From Bacillus sp. DTU_2020_1000418_1_SI_GHA_SEK_038 (GTDB lineage: Bacteria > Bacillota > Bacilli > Bacillales > Cytobacillaceae), in NCBI RefSeq assembly GCF_032341175.1, contig NZ_CP135435.1, positions 2,294,001 to 2,358,000 on the forward strand: a stretch of 64,000 bases of DNA, given 5' to 3'. The first letter of the stretch is position 1. Every line of letters begins with the position of its first letter. The notes beneath the pieces were generated by a model that ran no database searches, had not been told where the DNA came from, and saw nothing but the letters and a program-made list of their open reading frames with translations. A program made the translations under genes and the position numbers. Positions 37,757 through 46,545 of this stretch are shown piece by piece.

Positions 37757-38248
37757 ATGAAGTATTCTATCCGGATTATGACGCTCGATGATATTCCACA
37801 GGTACAAAATGTGGCAAAATCAAGCTGGAATCATACATATGAAGGAATCATCCCAAGAGACATCCAAGATAATTTCTTAAAATCGGCTTATAACTATGAA
37901 ATGATGAAAAGAAGATTGGAGCATTCCTATTTATATGTTTCAGAAATAGATGGAAAAATTGTAGGTTTTGCTAATTTTTCTCCTGTTAAAGAACATGGAG
38001 AGATTGAACTTGGCGCCATTTATCTTTTGCCGGAATATCAAGGGAAAGGGATTGGAACAGCATTGCTCCGTGAAGGGCTTCATCTTATTGAAGGAATTAA
38101 CGAGGTTTATATAAATGTAGAAAGAGATAATCATATAGGGAAAAATTTTTACGATGCCAAAGGTTTTACAGTAGTATCTGAATTTGACGACAACTTTGAC
38201 GGACATATTTTGAAAACCGTTCGAATGGTTCTAAAAAAAATAGATTGA
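37757..38248 (+). CDS. GNAT family N-acetyltransferase
   Basis: 163 residues. IRIMTLDDIPQVQNVAKSSW is the usual GNAT opening and LLPEYQGKGIGTALL the acetyl-CoA pyrophosphate loop (Q/RxxGxG/A). NVERDNHIGKNFYDAKGF matches motif B. Substrate cannot be predicted; the build recalls PaiA-type polyamine acetyltransferases, but that is only a resemblance. ATG preceded by GAAAGGTGG. Confidence 0.85.
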   Translation: MKYSIRIMTLDDIPQVQNVAKSSWNHTYEGIIPRDIQDNFLKSAYNYEMMKRRLEHSYLYVSEIDGKIVGFANFSPVKEHGEIELGAIYLLPEYQGKGIGTALLREGLHLIEGINEVYINVERDNHIGKNFYDAKGFTVVSEFDDNFDGHILKTVRMVLKKID

Positions 38249-38263
38249 GATAAGATTTTTTTA

Positions 38264-38293
38264 AAAAAGCTCGCCTTTATAGCGAGCTTTTTC
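38264..38293. terminator. Bidirectional terminator
   Basis: AAAAAAGCTCGC and GCGAGCTTTTT with a 7-base loop, between the convergent GNAT and gdnD genes. Confidence 0.9.
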
Positions 38294-38606
38294 ACGATAC
38301 TAATTTCAACCCAATAGCAGCCCCTAGCACCATACTTATAAACAAGAGCCTTTTCCAATCCTTTTGCTCACCATACAAAATAATACCTAAAATAGCTCCA
38401 CCAGAAGCTCCAATTCCTGTCCAGATGGCGTAGGCTGTTCCCATTGGCAATTCTTCCATCGCAAGGGCTAGAAAAAGAAAGCTTGCTCCGAATCCAACAA
38501 TGAGCATGATAAAAGACTGCCAATTTCGGTTTTTGTGTAGACTGTTGATCATCAGAACTCCAATCATCTCACATATCCCTGCTAAAATGAGATAAACCCA
38601 ACTCAT
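38292..38606 (-). CDS. gdnD: SMR-type guanidinium exporter subunit (YkkD/GdnD)
   Basis: 104 residues, four membrane segments, small multidrug resistance family with the conserved [32 protein letters not shown] region (about residues 47-78). Forms a heterodimer with the product of the gene upstream, which it overlaps by ATGA. The guanidine-I riboswitch in front of the pair identifies the substrate as guanidinium rather than quaternary amines. Confidence 0.9.
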   Translation of the reverse strand: MSWVYLILAGICEMIGVLMINSLHKNRNWQSFIMLIVGFGASFLFLALAMEELPMGTAYAIWTGIGASGGAILGIILYGEQKDWKRLLFISMVLGAAIGLKLVS

Positions 38607-38947
38607 GATGCAGCCTCTCCTTTCGATACAGCTTCTTCTTCATTCGTAACTAGCTTAAGCCCAATAACTCCTGCTAATAAAATTAGAACGAGAATAAGCT
38701 TGGATATTTTCAAAGGCTCGTCAAAGAAAATAATTTCTGACAATACGGTTCCTGCCGTACCCAAACCAACAAATACGGCATATACCGTACCGACCGGCAG
38801 CTTCTTTCCCGCCATGATTAATACATAAAAGCTGACAATTATAGAAATGACTGTCCCAGTCCATGTCCAAAAATCATAAGCATGCTTTAACCCTATCACC
38901 CAAAACACCTCAAAAAACGCGGCAATAAACACCTTTAACCAATTCAT
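38603..38947 (-). CDS. gdnC: SMR-type guanidinium exporter subunit (YkkC/GdnC)
   Basis: 114 residues; the ATG at 38947 follows TTGGAGGGAAC, and the longer frame upstream runs through the riboswitch terminator and is not real. Four membrane segments; the Glu of the SMR transport site is in [14 protein letters not shown] near the start, and [18 protein letters not shown] follows. Exports guanidinium in exchange for protons together with the second subunit. Confidence 0.92.
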   Translation of the reverse strand: MNWLKVFIAAFFEVFWVIGLKHAYDFWTWTGTVISIIVSFYVLIMAGKKLPVGTVYAVFVGLGTAGTVLSEIIFFDEPLKISKLILVLILLAGVIGLKLVTNEEEAVSKGEAAS

Positions 38948-38978
38948 GCTGTTCCCTCCAATGCAAATTTTCCAAAAA

Positions 38979-39030
38979 CAAAAAGCCAAGGAGATTACTG
39001 TTAAATATACAGTCATCTCCCAGGCTTTTA
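38979..39030 (-). terminator. Terminator of the guanidine riboswitch
   Basis: On the minus strand AAGCCTGGGAGATGACTGT pairs with ACAGTAATCTCCTTGGCTT (two mismatches), followed by TTTTGTTTTT. Its 5' half overlaps the conserved 3' end of the aptamer, the normal switching arrangement. Confidence 0.9.
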
Positions 39031-39100
39031 TCCTTCCGTGGCACAGAATTATCTGTGATTTTTCTCTCGGACCAGACCAGCAAGCTGCGGAACCCTAGAA
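39018..39100 (-). ncRNA. Guanidine-I (ykkC) riboswitch aptamer
   Basis: Read on the minus strand the conserved segments occur in order: CTAGGGTTCCGC, GCTTGCTGGTCTGGTCCGAGAG, ACAGA, TCTGTGCCACGGAAGGATAAAAGCCTGGGAGA (about 90 bases in all). This is the ykkC class I element in its classic location, upstream of the SMR exporter pair. Guanidine binding prevents terminator formation and turns the exporter on. Confidence 0.93.
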
Positions 39101-39259
39101 ATCATTTTTATGAATTTCCTTTTATTATATAAAAAACGAAACCATGTGCAAGAGGAGCTATCAGCGAATATAAGCATCAATATCCGGTCAAATTACTTCT
39201 ATCTCCAATATTCTCTGCTTTTCTTATGTTTTTAATTTCTTTTGTAGGGTCAAGAAACA

Positions 39260-39901
39260 TCAATAATAAAGGTTCCACCTCCAAGCTAGGAATCCCATCA
39301 AAATGAAACCTCCTATACCTAGTCCAATGGAAAAAAGAATCTGTTTCCAATAAACCACTTCTTCTCTTTCTACCCGATATTTTTCAATAATATTTGTTTT
39401 GATATCTTCATATTCGTATAAACGCCACCATTTTTTAAAGCTTAAGTGATACGTCTTAAATTCCTTTTCTCCTCCCCAAGGATTGCTCACCTTTATGACT
39501 GTTTGGTCCTCTAGGTTAAATTGGTGCAAATCTGAAAGATCAAACCCCTCCTCTGTAAAAGAAATGGATAAGCGATTTAATTCTGAGCGCACACGTTCAA
39601 CTATTATGTTTTTAGATGTATGTTTAACCACAATGACTTGCCCCGTCACAAAAAACCTATATAAAATAATGGCAAAAACGATGAATAAGCTGAAAATAAG
39701 GGGATATAAAAAATTTTCGTCAAAGATGTATTGGCTGGAGAGAACCATTTGAACGATAAAAAATGAAAAGGAGTATAGAGCCTCCACCTTTGATTTAGCT
39801 GAGATTCCTCGATATTTATACACTCTGTAAGCCTCATAAAAGTACAATAGTGAGGCAAATAGTCCAGAAATAATAAGAAAAATCTGCATATAATTATTCA
39901 T
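39260..39901 (-). CDS. Hypothetical membrane protein
   Basis: 213 residues. Three N-terminal membrane segments (about 6-24, 42-58, 64-85), a soluble middle domain of about 90 residues, and one C-terminal segment (about 188-206). Nothing in the soluble part (VIKVSNPWGGEKEFKTYHLSF) matches a motif I know. Its ATG at 39901 has only a weak ribosome site (GGGAGTCT). The family is not recognised. Confidence 0.65.
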   Translation of the reverse strand: MNNYMQIFLIISGLFASLLYFYEAYRVYKYRGISAKSKVEALYSFSFFIVQMVLSSQYIFDENFLYPLIFSLFIVFAIILYRFFVTGQVIVVKHTSKNIIVERVRSELNRLSISFTEEGFDLSDLHQFNLEDQTVIKVSNPWGGEKEFKTYHLSFKKWWRLYEYEDIKTNIIEKYRVEREEVVYWKQILFSIGLGIGGFILMGFLAWRWNLYY

Positions 39902-40101
39902 AATTAGACTCCCGAAAATTTTATAAAACTATCATTCGTTGATTCCTAATCATACCAATTTTACCATACATTTATATTTAATCACTTCTATTACCATATT
40001 TAGGAGAAAAACATTTCTTTCAATCTAAAATTATGCGAAAATAGATTTTAGTCAGTTTGCATATAGTATAGAAAGAGCTTGAACGAAGAGAGGTTTTCAA
40101 T

Positions 40102-41673
40102 ATGTATTGGTGTAAAATAGCTCGCACAGAAAGAGAATTTTCCGAAATAGCAAAATTAAATTACGAAACCTTTGTTGAAGAGATCCCCCAGCATGAACCA
40201 GATGAAAATGGCGTTCGAGTGGATCCTTTTCATAATGAAAATAAATATATTATTGTTTTAAAAGATCAAGAGCTTGCTGGTATGATTGCGATCCGTGATC
40301 AGCGGCCTTTCTCCTTGGACAAGAAAGTCGGTCCTGTAGAAAATCTGCTGTCGGAAGATGCTTTGTCAGGAAAGCTTTGCGAAATTAGGCTTCTCGCAGT
40401 ACGAAAAGAGCATCGAAATGGAAGGGTATTTTTCATGCTTGTCAGTGCATTATCAGAGTATGCTTATAAACAGGGGTATAGTGCTGCAGTTATTTCTGGA
40501 ACAATTCGTGAGCAAAAGCTTTATAAGCAGATGGGCTTTGAAGCTTTTGCCGATACGGTTGGAACAGAAGATGCACAGTTTCTTCCTATGGTGTTAACTA
40601 GAAAGCAATTTGAGAAGTCAGTTGCTGCTAGATTAAAGCAAAAAAGATACTCTTTTTATCCCGGTCCAGTCGTATTAAAAGAAGATATTCGAACTGCCCT
40701 GACAGAAGAACCAGTCTCCCATCGCTCATACGATTTTTCGATAACACTTGAAAAAGTTAAGCAAATGCTTTTATCCATGAGTAAGGCAGCATATGTTCAT
40801 TTATTAAATGGCAGCGGAACTCTTGCAAATGAAGCGATGATTGCTCAAGTGAAAAGGCTTCCCGGAAAAGGTCTAATTTTAACTAATGGAGCATTTGGGG
40901 ACCGTTTAGTGAATCAGGCAAACAGATGGGGATTAACATTTGATTGTTTAAGCTATGAATGGGGTAAACCCTTCGATGAACTTCAAATTTCTAGAAAACT
41001 AGAACAATTGAATTATGAATGGGTACTTATGGTGCATGGAGAAACATCTACTGGTATGCTCAATCATATAGAAAAGATCCAAGAGCTATGTAAAATACAT
41101 GAAATAAAGCTTTGTCTTGATTGTGTCAGCTCCTTTGGTTCCCTCCCATTCTCGCTTGCAGAAATATACTTAGCTACTGGGGTCAGCGGGAAAGCGATTG
41201 GAACAATGAGCGGGCTCTCGTTTGTTTTCTCAAACCATAAAATCGAAGAAGATTCAACTCTTCCTTCTTATCTAGATTTGGGTTTGTATGCGAATGGGAA
41301 TATCCCGTTTACCTATTCTTCACAAGTGTTAAAAAGCTTAGAAAGAGCATTACGATATTATATGGACGAAGACCGATATACTGTATTGAAAAATCGCTAT
41401 GAACAAATCCTTACTGCAGAGAAAAATGAGGAAATGGCCTTTTTAACCCCTTATGGCTATCCGATGATCGTAACATTAAAAGGTGAAGACAGCTGTACAA
41501 ATATGGCAGAGGATGCCTCCCTTTCAGGCTTTGATCTGCATTTTAAGAGTGCTTATTTATCGAAAAGAGCTTGGGTCCAACTTTCAATTATTCAGCCGGA
41601 TTTTGATGAGGCATGGGAAAAGTTTCGGAAGTGGCATTTGAATTATAAGGAATATCAGAGGAGACAAGGGTAA
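40102..41673 (+). CDS. Fusion of an acyltransferase-like GNAT domain and a class V aminotransferase
   Basis: 523 residues. Residues 1-170 form a GNAT fold of the N-acyl-amino-acid synthase/autoinducer-synthase type: NYETFVEEIPQHEPD, ENKYIIVLKDQELAGMIAIRD and CEIRLLAVRKEHRNGRVF. Residues about 180-515 are a class V PLP enzyme like alanine:glyoxylate or 2-aminoethylphosphonate transaminases: SFYPGPVVL, LLNGSGTLANEAM, HGETSTGML, LCLDCVSSFGS and the Lys364 in GVSGKAIGTMSGLSFVF. Both domains look intact and the frame is continuous, so it is a genuine fusion. It may make and then acylate (or acylate and then transaminate) an amino compound; the product is unknown. Start has GAAGAGAGG upstream. Confidence 0.82.
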   Translation: MYWCKIARTEREFSEIAKLNYETFVEEIPQHEPDENGVRVDPFHNENKYIIVLKDQELAGMIAIRDQRPFSLDKKVGPVENLLSEDALSGKLCEIRLLAVRKEHRNGRVFFMLVSALSEYAYKQGYSAAVISGTIREQKLYKQMGFEAFADTVGTEDAQFLPMVLTRKQFEKSVAARLKQKRYSFYPGPVVLKEDIRTALTEEPVSHRSYDFSITLEKVKQMLLSMSKAAYVHLLNGSGTLANEAMIAQVKRLPGKGLILTNGAFGDRLVNQANRWGLTFDCLSYEWGKPFDELQISRKLEQLNYEWVLMVHGETSTGMLNHIEKIQELCKIHEIKLCLDCVSSFGSLPFSLAEIYLATGVSGKAIGTMSGLSFVFSNHKIEEDSTLPSYLDLGLYANGNIPFTYSSQVLKSLERALRYYMDEDRYTVLKNRYEQILTAEKNEEMAFLTPYGYPMIVTLKGEDSCTNMAEDASLSGFDLHFKSAYLSKRAWVQLSIIQPDFDEAWEKFRKWHLNYKEYQRRQG

Positions 41674-41696
41674 TTTGAAATAACTTTTACAACTAT

Positions 41697-41739
41697 AAAG
41701 CCGACTTCCTATTAATGTAACAGCAAGAAGTCGGCTTTA
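41697..41739. terminator. Bidirectional terminator
   Basis: AAAGCCGACTTC and GAAGTCGGCTTT with a 17-base loop, between the fusion gene and exoA, which converge. Confidence 0.85.
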
Positions 41740-41745
41740 ATTTAT

Positions 41746-42501
41746 TTATAATTCCATCTCCAGCATAACAGGACAATGGTCACTTCCCATAATGTCACAA
41801 TGAATTTCTGCAGCTTTTATTGCATTTTTCATTCTTTCAGAAACGATAAAATAATCGATCCGCCAGCCAATATTCCGTTCTCTTACTTTAGCCATATATG
41901 ACCACCATGTATAGGCGCCTTCTGCATCTGGATAGACGTATCTAAAGGAATCAACGAAGCCCGATTGGAGCAAGCGAGTCATTTTATTCCTCTCCTCTTT
42001 TGTAAAGCCAGAGTTGCCATCATTCGATTTTGGATTTTTTAAATCGATCTCATTATGTGCGACATTTAGGTCTCCACAGTAAATAACCGGTTTTATTTGA
42101 TCTAGCTCAAGAAGATATTGAAGCAGTTCTTTTTCCCACTCTAATCGATAAGATAATCGAGCCAAATCTCTTTGTGAATTTGGCGTATATACATTGACCA
42201 AGTAAAAAGATTCAAACTCTAACGTAATGATTCTTCCCTCTGGCTCCGTTTCATTCTCTCCTACACCATATTTAACGGAAAGCGGCTTCTTTTTTGTAAA
42301 AACTGCCGTACCTGAATAACCTTTTTTTAGCGCATAATTCCAAAATTGGTGATAGCCTTCAAGCTCAAGGTCGATCTGCCCTTCTTGCAGCTTTGACTCT
42401 TGAATGCAGAATATATCCGCATCCACCTCATGAAAATAATCTAAAAAGCCTTTTTTTACACAGGCTCGAATTCCATTCACATTCCATGATACAAATTTCA
42501 T
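41746..42501 (-). CDS. exoA: Exodeoxyribonuclease III / AP endonuclease ExoA
   Basis: 251 residues of the Xth family. MKFVSWNVNGIRA, CIQESKLQ (metal-binding Glu), YTPNSQRDLARL, GDLNVAHNEIDLKNPKSN (Asp/Asn pair), and GSDHCPV at the end (catalytic His) are all present. It cuts DNA at abasic sites for base excision repair; the B. subtilis ExoA also protects spores. ATG preceded by AAAGGAGTC. Confidence 0.95.
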   Translation of the reverse strand: MKFVSWNVNGIRACVKKGFLDYFHEVDADIFCIQESKLQEGQIDLELEGYHQFWNYALKKGYSGTAVFTKKKPLSVKYGVGENETEPEGRIITLEFESFYLVNVYTPNSQRDLARLSYRLEWEKELLQYLLELDQIKPVIYCGDLNVAHNEIDLKNPKSNDGNSGFTKEERNKMTRLLQSGFVDSFRYVYPDAEGAYTWWSYMAKVRERNIGWRIDYFIVSERMKNAIKAAEIHCDIMGSDHCPVMLEMEL

Positions 42502-42609
42502 TTGGTATGACTCCTTTATAAAAAAACTCTAGATTAATAGAATATCATGGAACTAGTTTGCATGCTAATTAATAGCAGACAGAGAATCCCCTTATTACCT
42601 AAAAATTCG

Positions 42610-42760
42610 CATATTCGGCGAATGAATAGGACACAGAATTCGTTATTATGAGAAAGTATCCTTCTTTTCATGCAATAACGGAATGAGGGTCCGCAAACCT
42701 GGTGAAAAATAGTCTTTTCGGATAATTAATGGAACTACGGTCCTCTAAGTCCCTTTTTAT
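42610..42760. repeat. Cluster of three degenerate ~22-bp repeats
   Basis: AATAACGGAATGAGGGTCCGC (near 42683), TTAATGGAACTACGGTCCTC (near 42726) and, in reverse, AGGACACAGAATTCGTTATT (near 42628) share the consensus with the 21.3-kb cluster. They fill most of the 334-base gap 42502-42835, in which I see no gene. Confidence 0.5.
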
Positions 42761-42835
42761 ACCTAAATTACAACTTTTCATCAAACTATCGTAAAATATA
42801 TTCAAAAAGTAAGTTTCCTAGGAGGTTTTTTTACA

Positions 42836-43282
42836 ATGGCTCAACACCATTTTCATTTAACAGCACATTGGCCGGGGCTTCGAAACGATGTGGGAGATAT
42901 CGAAGTTGGTCAGTTGAAGACAAAAATTTCCATCCCGCCAGAAATGGATGGCCCTGGGATTGGGACAAATCCGGATGAAATGCTTCTTGGGGCGGCTGCT
43001 ACTTGTTATATCATTACTTTGGCAGCGATGATGGAACACAGTAAGCTAGAAAAAAATAATTTATCGGTGAATTCCACAGGAATTGTTGATGTAACAAAGG
43101 GTGTGATTACATACAAAAAAATCATTCACCGCCCAGTCATCGTTTTAAAATCCGAAGCAACAGAAAAAGATAAAGCTTTAGCTCTAAAATTAGCCCAAAA
43201 AGCAGAAACGTCCTGCATGATCTCAAGAGCATTAAAAGGCAATGTAGAAATTGAACTGGAGGCAACGATCATTAAACAATAG
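42836..43282 (+). CDS. OsmC/Ohr-family protein
   Basis: 148 residues; the two redox cysteines of the family are in LLGAAATCYIITLAAMM and AETSCMISRAL. OsmC/Ohr proteins reduce organic hydroperoxides using these cysteines. The N-terminal LTAHWPGLRNDVG and IPPEMDGPGIGTNPDEML place it in an OsmC subgroup distinct from OhrA. ATG preceded by CTAGGAGGT. Single gene with a terminator behind it. Confidence 0.87.
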   Translation: MAQHHFHLTAHWPGLRNDVGDIEVGQLKTKISIPPEMDGPGIGTNPDEMLLGAAATCYIITLAAMMEHSKLEKNNLSVNSTGIVDVTKGVITYKKIIHRPVIVLKSEATEKDKALALKLAQKAETSCMISRALKGNVEIELEATIIKQ

Positions 43283-43362
43283 GGGCACACGCTATAAGTT
43301 TATTGTTTTCATCAGCTGACAGCTAAAGAATGTGAAAATGTTTATTCGACCTTTTAATCAAG

Positions 43363-43408
43363 AGCTGAATTTGTCCGTAAGATGAGGACAAATTCAGCAT
43401 TTTTTTTC
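43363..43408 (+). terminator. Terminator after the OsmC gene
   Basis: GCTGAATTTGTCC and GGACAAATTCAGC form a perfect 13-bp stem with a 10-base loop followed by eight T. Confidence 0.92.
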
Positions 43409-43536
43409 AATTTATAGCAGATTGACGAGCTGTAAAACCGCCACTTATTGAAGTTTCACTTTATAGGATAAACATAAATAGTTAATACTATTAAGGAAAC
43501 AAAATAGCTTTGATAATACATAGAAAGGAGAACATC

Positions 43537-45030
43537 ATGCAAAGCAAAGGTTTTCAGTTAACATTACAAACAGGAAGCTTAGTTGCAGGCTTTTTGGTGT
43601 GGGTTATCCTCTCTTCCTTAATGCCTTTTATTAAAGCTGATATTCCGCTTTCAGAAAATGAAATTGCTTGGGTTGCGGCAGCACCTGTCATACTTGGTTC
43701 CTTGCTTCGCATTCCGATTGGCTTTTGGACAAACCGATACGGGGCAAGAGTTATCTTTACAATAAGTTTTCTCCTTCTAGTTTTACCAGTTTTCATTATT
43801 AGTACAGCCAATTCCTTCTTCACCTTAATTCTTGGCGGATTAATGCTAGGTATCGGCGGTGCGGTTTTCTCCGTTGGGGTTACTTCACTTCCAAAGTATT
43901 ATCCTAAGGAGAAGCATGGATTTGTCAACGGAATTTACGGAGCAGGGAATATCGGCACAGCTGTAACATCCTTCCTAGCACCTGTTTTGGCAAACTCATT
44001 TGGATGGAGATTAACCATTCAATTTTATATTATCTTAATGGTCATAGTAGCTGTACTAAATTTATTACTTGGCGACCGAAAAGAAAAAAAGGTCAATGCT
44101 ATTTTCTCCCAGCAATTCAAAAGTGTGTACAAAAATCCAAAACTCTGGCTTCTGAGCTTATTTTATTTTATTACTTTTGGCTCCTTTGTTGCTTTCACTA
44201 TTTATTTGCCTAATTTTCTTGTCAATCATTTTGAGCTTGAAAAGGTCGATGCAGGATTTAGAACTGCCGGTTTCATTGCATTAGCTACCTTTTTGAGACC
44301 TGTTGGGGGATGGCTTGGTGATAAATTCAATTCATTCCTCATATTAGTTGTCGTGTTTTCCGGTCTCACTTTTGCCGGCTTCCTCCTTTCATTTACACCT
44401 TCCCTGCCTATTTATACTGTTGGTTGTTTAGCAGTTGCGATCTGTGCCGGAATTGGAAATGGAACGATTTTTAAGCTTGTGCCGATGTATTTCTCGAAGC
44501 AAGCTGGAATTGTAAACGGGATTGTTTCAGCAATGGGTGGACTTGGCGGGTTCTTCCCTCCTCTAATATTAACGATTTTGTTTAATTGGACTGGTCATTA
44601 TGCGATCGGATTTATGGCTCTTTCTGAATTTGCATTAGCAAGCACCATTTTGGTTGTATGGCTGTATTACCAGGATAAACTTTCTCTTTCCAGCCAGATT
44701 ATTGAAAGTACAAGTGAAGGAATAATGGTTACCGATTTAGACGGAAAGATTATCAATATCAATCCATCCTTTACAAGAGTTACTGGATATACCCAGCAAG
44801 AGGTTATAGGAAAGACTCCAAGTATTTTGCAATCTGGCAAACATGATGCAGGGTTCTACGAAAACATGTGGAAGAAAATTGATGATGTCGGGTATTGGCA
44901 GGGCGAGATTTGGAATAAACGGAAAAATGGCGAGGTTTACAAGGAATGGCTAACGATTAGCGTTTTGAAGGATGAAAATGGAGATCTTAAAAAATATATC
45001 GGCATGTTTAGTGATATATCTAATAAATAA
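43537..45030 (+). CDS. NarK-like nitrate/nitrite transporter with a C-terminal PAS domain
   Basis: 497 residues from the ATG at 43537 (AAAGGAGAACATC upstream). Residues about 10-380 are a 12-segment MFS protein of the nitrate/nitrite porter family: RIPIGFWTNRYGARV, the GVTSLPKYYPKEKHGFVNGIYGAGNIG stretch and CAGIGNGTIFKLVPMYF, the signature region. Residues about 384-497 are a PAS domain with PAC tail (IIESTSEGIMVTDLDGKIININPSFTRVTGYTQQEVIG, about 387-426; YIGMFSDISNK). The order is continuous in one frame. It lies next to narGHJI, on the opposite strand and convergent. PAS may sense redox or ligand and gate transport (inference). The gene lacks a recognisable Fnr site. Confidence 0.88.
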   Translation: MQSKGFQLTLQTGSLVAGFLVWVILSSLMPFIKADIPLSENEIAWVAAAPVILGSLLRIPIGFWTNRYGARVIFTISFLLLVLPVFIISTANSFFTLILGGLMLGIGGAVFSVGVTSLPKYYPKEKHGFVNGIYGAGNIGTAVTSFLAPVLANSFGWRLTIQFYIILMVIVAVLNLLLGDRKEKKVNAIFSQQFKSVYKNPKLWLLSLFYFITFGSFVAFTIYLPNFLVNHFELEKVDAGFRTAGFIALATFLRPVGGWLGDKFNSFLILVVVFSGLTFAGFLLSFTPSLPIYTVGCLAVAICAGIGNGTIFKLVPMYFSKQAGIVNGIVSAMGGLGGFFPPLILTILFNWTGHYAIGFMALSEFALASTILVVWLYYQDKLSLSSQIIESTSEGIMVTDLDGKIININPSFTRVTGYTQQEVIGKTPSILQSGKHDAGFYENMWKKIDDVGYWQGEIWNKRKNGEVYKEWLTISVLKDENGDLKKYIGMFSDISNK

Positions 45031-45040
45031 TAACGAAACA

Positions 45041-45077
45041 CAAAAATCACTTTCGATTCAGAAAGTGATTTTTTGTA
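45041..45077. terminator. Bidirectional terminator between narK-like gene and narI
   Basis: AAAAATCACTTTC and GAAAGTGATTTTTT with a 6-base loop, at the junction of two convergent units. Confidence 0.92.
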
Positions 45078-45087
45078 TGTGAGTATC

Positions 45088-45783
45088 TCATTGTCTGCTG
45101 TTTTTGTATTCATCACGAGCCCGATACTGCTGTGGGGCTCTTGCAGGATAGCGTCCTGGAAAACTAAACATATGAATTAATTGTGTAAACGGAATGGCCG
45201 CAAATAATATGAATGATGTAATTACATGAATTTGGAAAAGGAGTGGCACTCCAGTCATAAGCTGGTAATCAGGCTGAAAGGTAAATAAACTCCGAAACCA
45301 AGGTCCAATCGTCACACGATATTCATATGCCACAACAGTTGTATTGTATACAATCGTCATATATGTGCCAATTCCTGCCACAATCAAAAGCCAAATCACT
45401 GTAAAATAATCTGCAAACGATGCATGGGCGCTGACCCTTGGGTTCGTAAACTTTCGTATCAGTAAAATAATTAAACCAGCCACAACCATTAGCCCTGCTA
45501 GTCCCCCGCCAGCTATTGCAAAGAAATGGTATAAATGGTCAGTCACCCCCAAGGCCAAATAGAAGCTCCTTGGAATCAATACTCCCATCAAATGACCAAT
45601 AAAGGCGAATAGGATCCCCCAATGAAATAGCAATGAACCGGCTCGCAGCCATTTTTTCTCAAATATTTCAGTTGAAGGAGCATGCCAGCTTTTGCCGCGA
45701 AATACAAACCGATAAATTGAAGCAACAACTAAAATCGTCCCAACGATATAAGGAAAGATTCCCCACCAGAATAATCCATTCAT
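45088..45783 (-). CDS. narI: Respiratory nitrate reductase gamma subunit NarI
   Basis: 231 residues, five membrane segments. NarI is the dihaem cytochrome b that takes electrons from menaquinol for NarGH. Candidate haem-ligand His residues occur in FHWGILFAFIGHLMG near residue 55-65 and in LFQIHVITSFIL and FTQLIHMFSFPGRYPARAPQQYR near the end. ATG after AAAGGAGGGC. Last gene of the nar operon; a 159-base gap with an inverted repeat separates it from narJ. Confidence 0.95.
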   Translation of the reverse strand: MNGLFWWGIFPYIVGTILVVASIYRFVFRGKSWHAPSTEIFEKKWLRAGSLLFHWGILFAFIGHLMGVLIPRSFYLALGVTDHLYHFFAIAGGGLAGLMVVAGLIILLIRKFTNPRVSAHASFADYFTVIWLLIVAGIGTYMTIVYNTTVVAYEYRVTIGPWFRSLFTFQPDYQLMTGVPLLFQIHVITSFILFAAIPFTQLIHMFSFPGRYPARAPQQYRARDEYKNSRQ

Positions 45784-45839
45784 GTCTGCCCTCCTTTAAT
45801 AATTTTCAAAAATTACAAAGATCTATTTAAAGCAAATTT

Positions 45840-45880
45840 AAAGGACATAGTTCCTGCTATTTCTCAATTTCATGTCCTTT
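45840..45880. repeat. Inverted repeat between narJ and narI
   Basis: AAAGGACAT and ATGTCCTTT pair perfectly over a 23-base spacer. It lacks a T-run, so a processing or stability element in the nar mRNA is more likely than a terminator. Confidence 0.5.
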
Positions 45881-45942
45881 AGACCCAGTATGAAGAACAC
45901 ATTTTAGAAATAACTCTCAAAATAAGCGCACATCACTACAGC

Positions 45943-46545
45943 TTACCCGTACAGCATTGGATATGGGAGCTCATCCAGATCTGCATCCTCTCGTTCATTT
46001 TCTAGCCGGGCAATTTCCTCTTGGTTTGGTGCTTTAAAAATATAGGTCATTAACATATCAAAAACCAGATAATAAGGATTGCTGTTAGGCAAATGTGTAA
46101 AGATCCGGTGGATTGCATAAGCTAGCCTTCGCTCCAGCTGTTTGATTTCCTCTGTTTCTGGAGCAACGGCAATAAGCTCTAACAGCATCGGTATATAGTC
46201 GGCCAGTTCTTTCCCAGCAGGCTCATATCCAGTTTCTTCGATTAATTTTTGTAATTGAATAAGAGCACTGCCTCGCCTGCGGCTATCCCCAAGTTCTTGT
46301 GAGGTTAAATATAAGCCCGTTTTCTCCTTATAGTCGAAGGTTTCTACATAAAGCTCTTGAAGTTCGATGAGAGTCCGATCCAAAAGGATTTTTAAACGGC
46401 TGGAAAACTCCTTTTGTAATTTCTCAGATGAGATGTTCTGATTCACATAATTATCGACCTTTACACATTCTTCATAGAAATCCTGTTCTGGATAATCCAG
46501 AAAACGCGACACAAACAAAAGCGTAAAGGCACGGTCATTCTTCAT
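45943..46545 (-). CDS. narJ: Nitrate reductase molybdenum cofactor assembly chaperone NarJ
   Basis: 200 residues of the NarJ/TorD helical chaperone family. Features: FTLLFVSRFLDYPEQDFYEE, LQELYVETFDYKEKTGLYLT and LADYIPMLLELIAVAPETEE. It binds apo-NarG and assists cofactor insertion before membrane docking. Overlaps narH by four bases (ATGA). Confidence 0.94.
   Translation of the reverse strand: MKNDRAFTLLFVSRFLDYPEQDFYEECVKVDNYVNQNISSEKLQKEFSSRLKILLDRTLIELQELYVETFDYKEKTGLYLTSQELGDSRRRGSALIQLQKLIEETGYEPAGKELADYIPMLLELIAVAPETEEIKQLERRLAYAIHRIFTHLPNSNPYYLVFDMLMTYIFKAPNQEEIARLENEREDADLDELPYPMLYG

Noticed and set aside
38948..39016. Extended N-terminus of GdnC
   Set aside because: The extension is encoded by the riboswitch terminator region, and the strong ribosome site belongs to the ATG at 38947.
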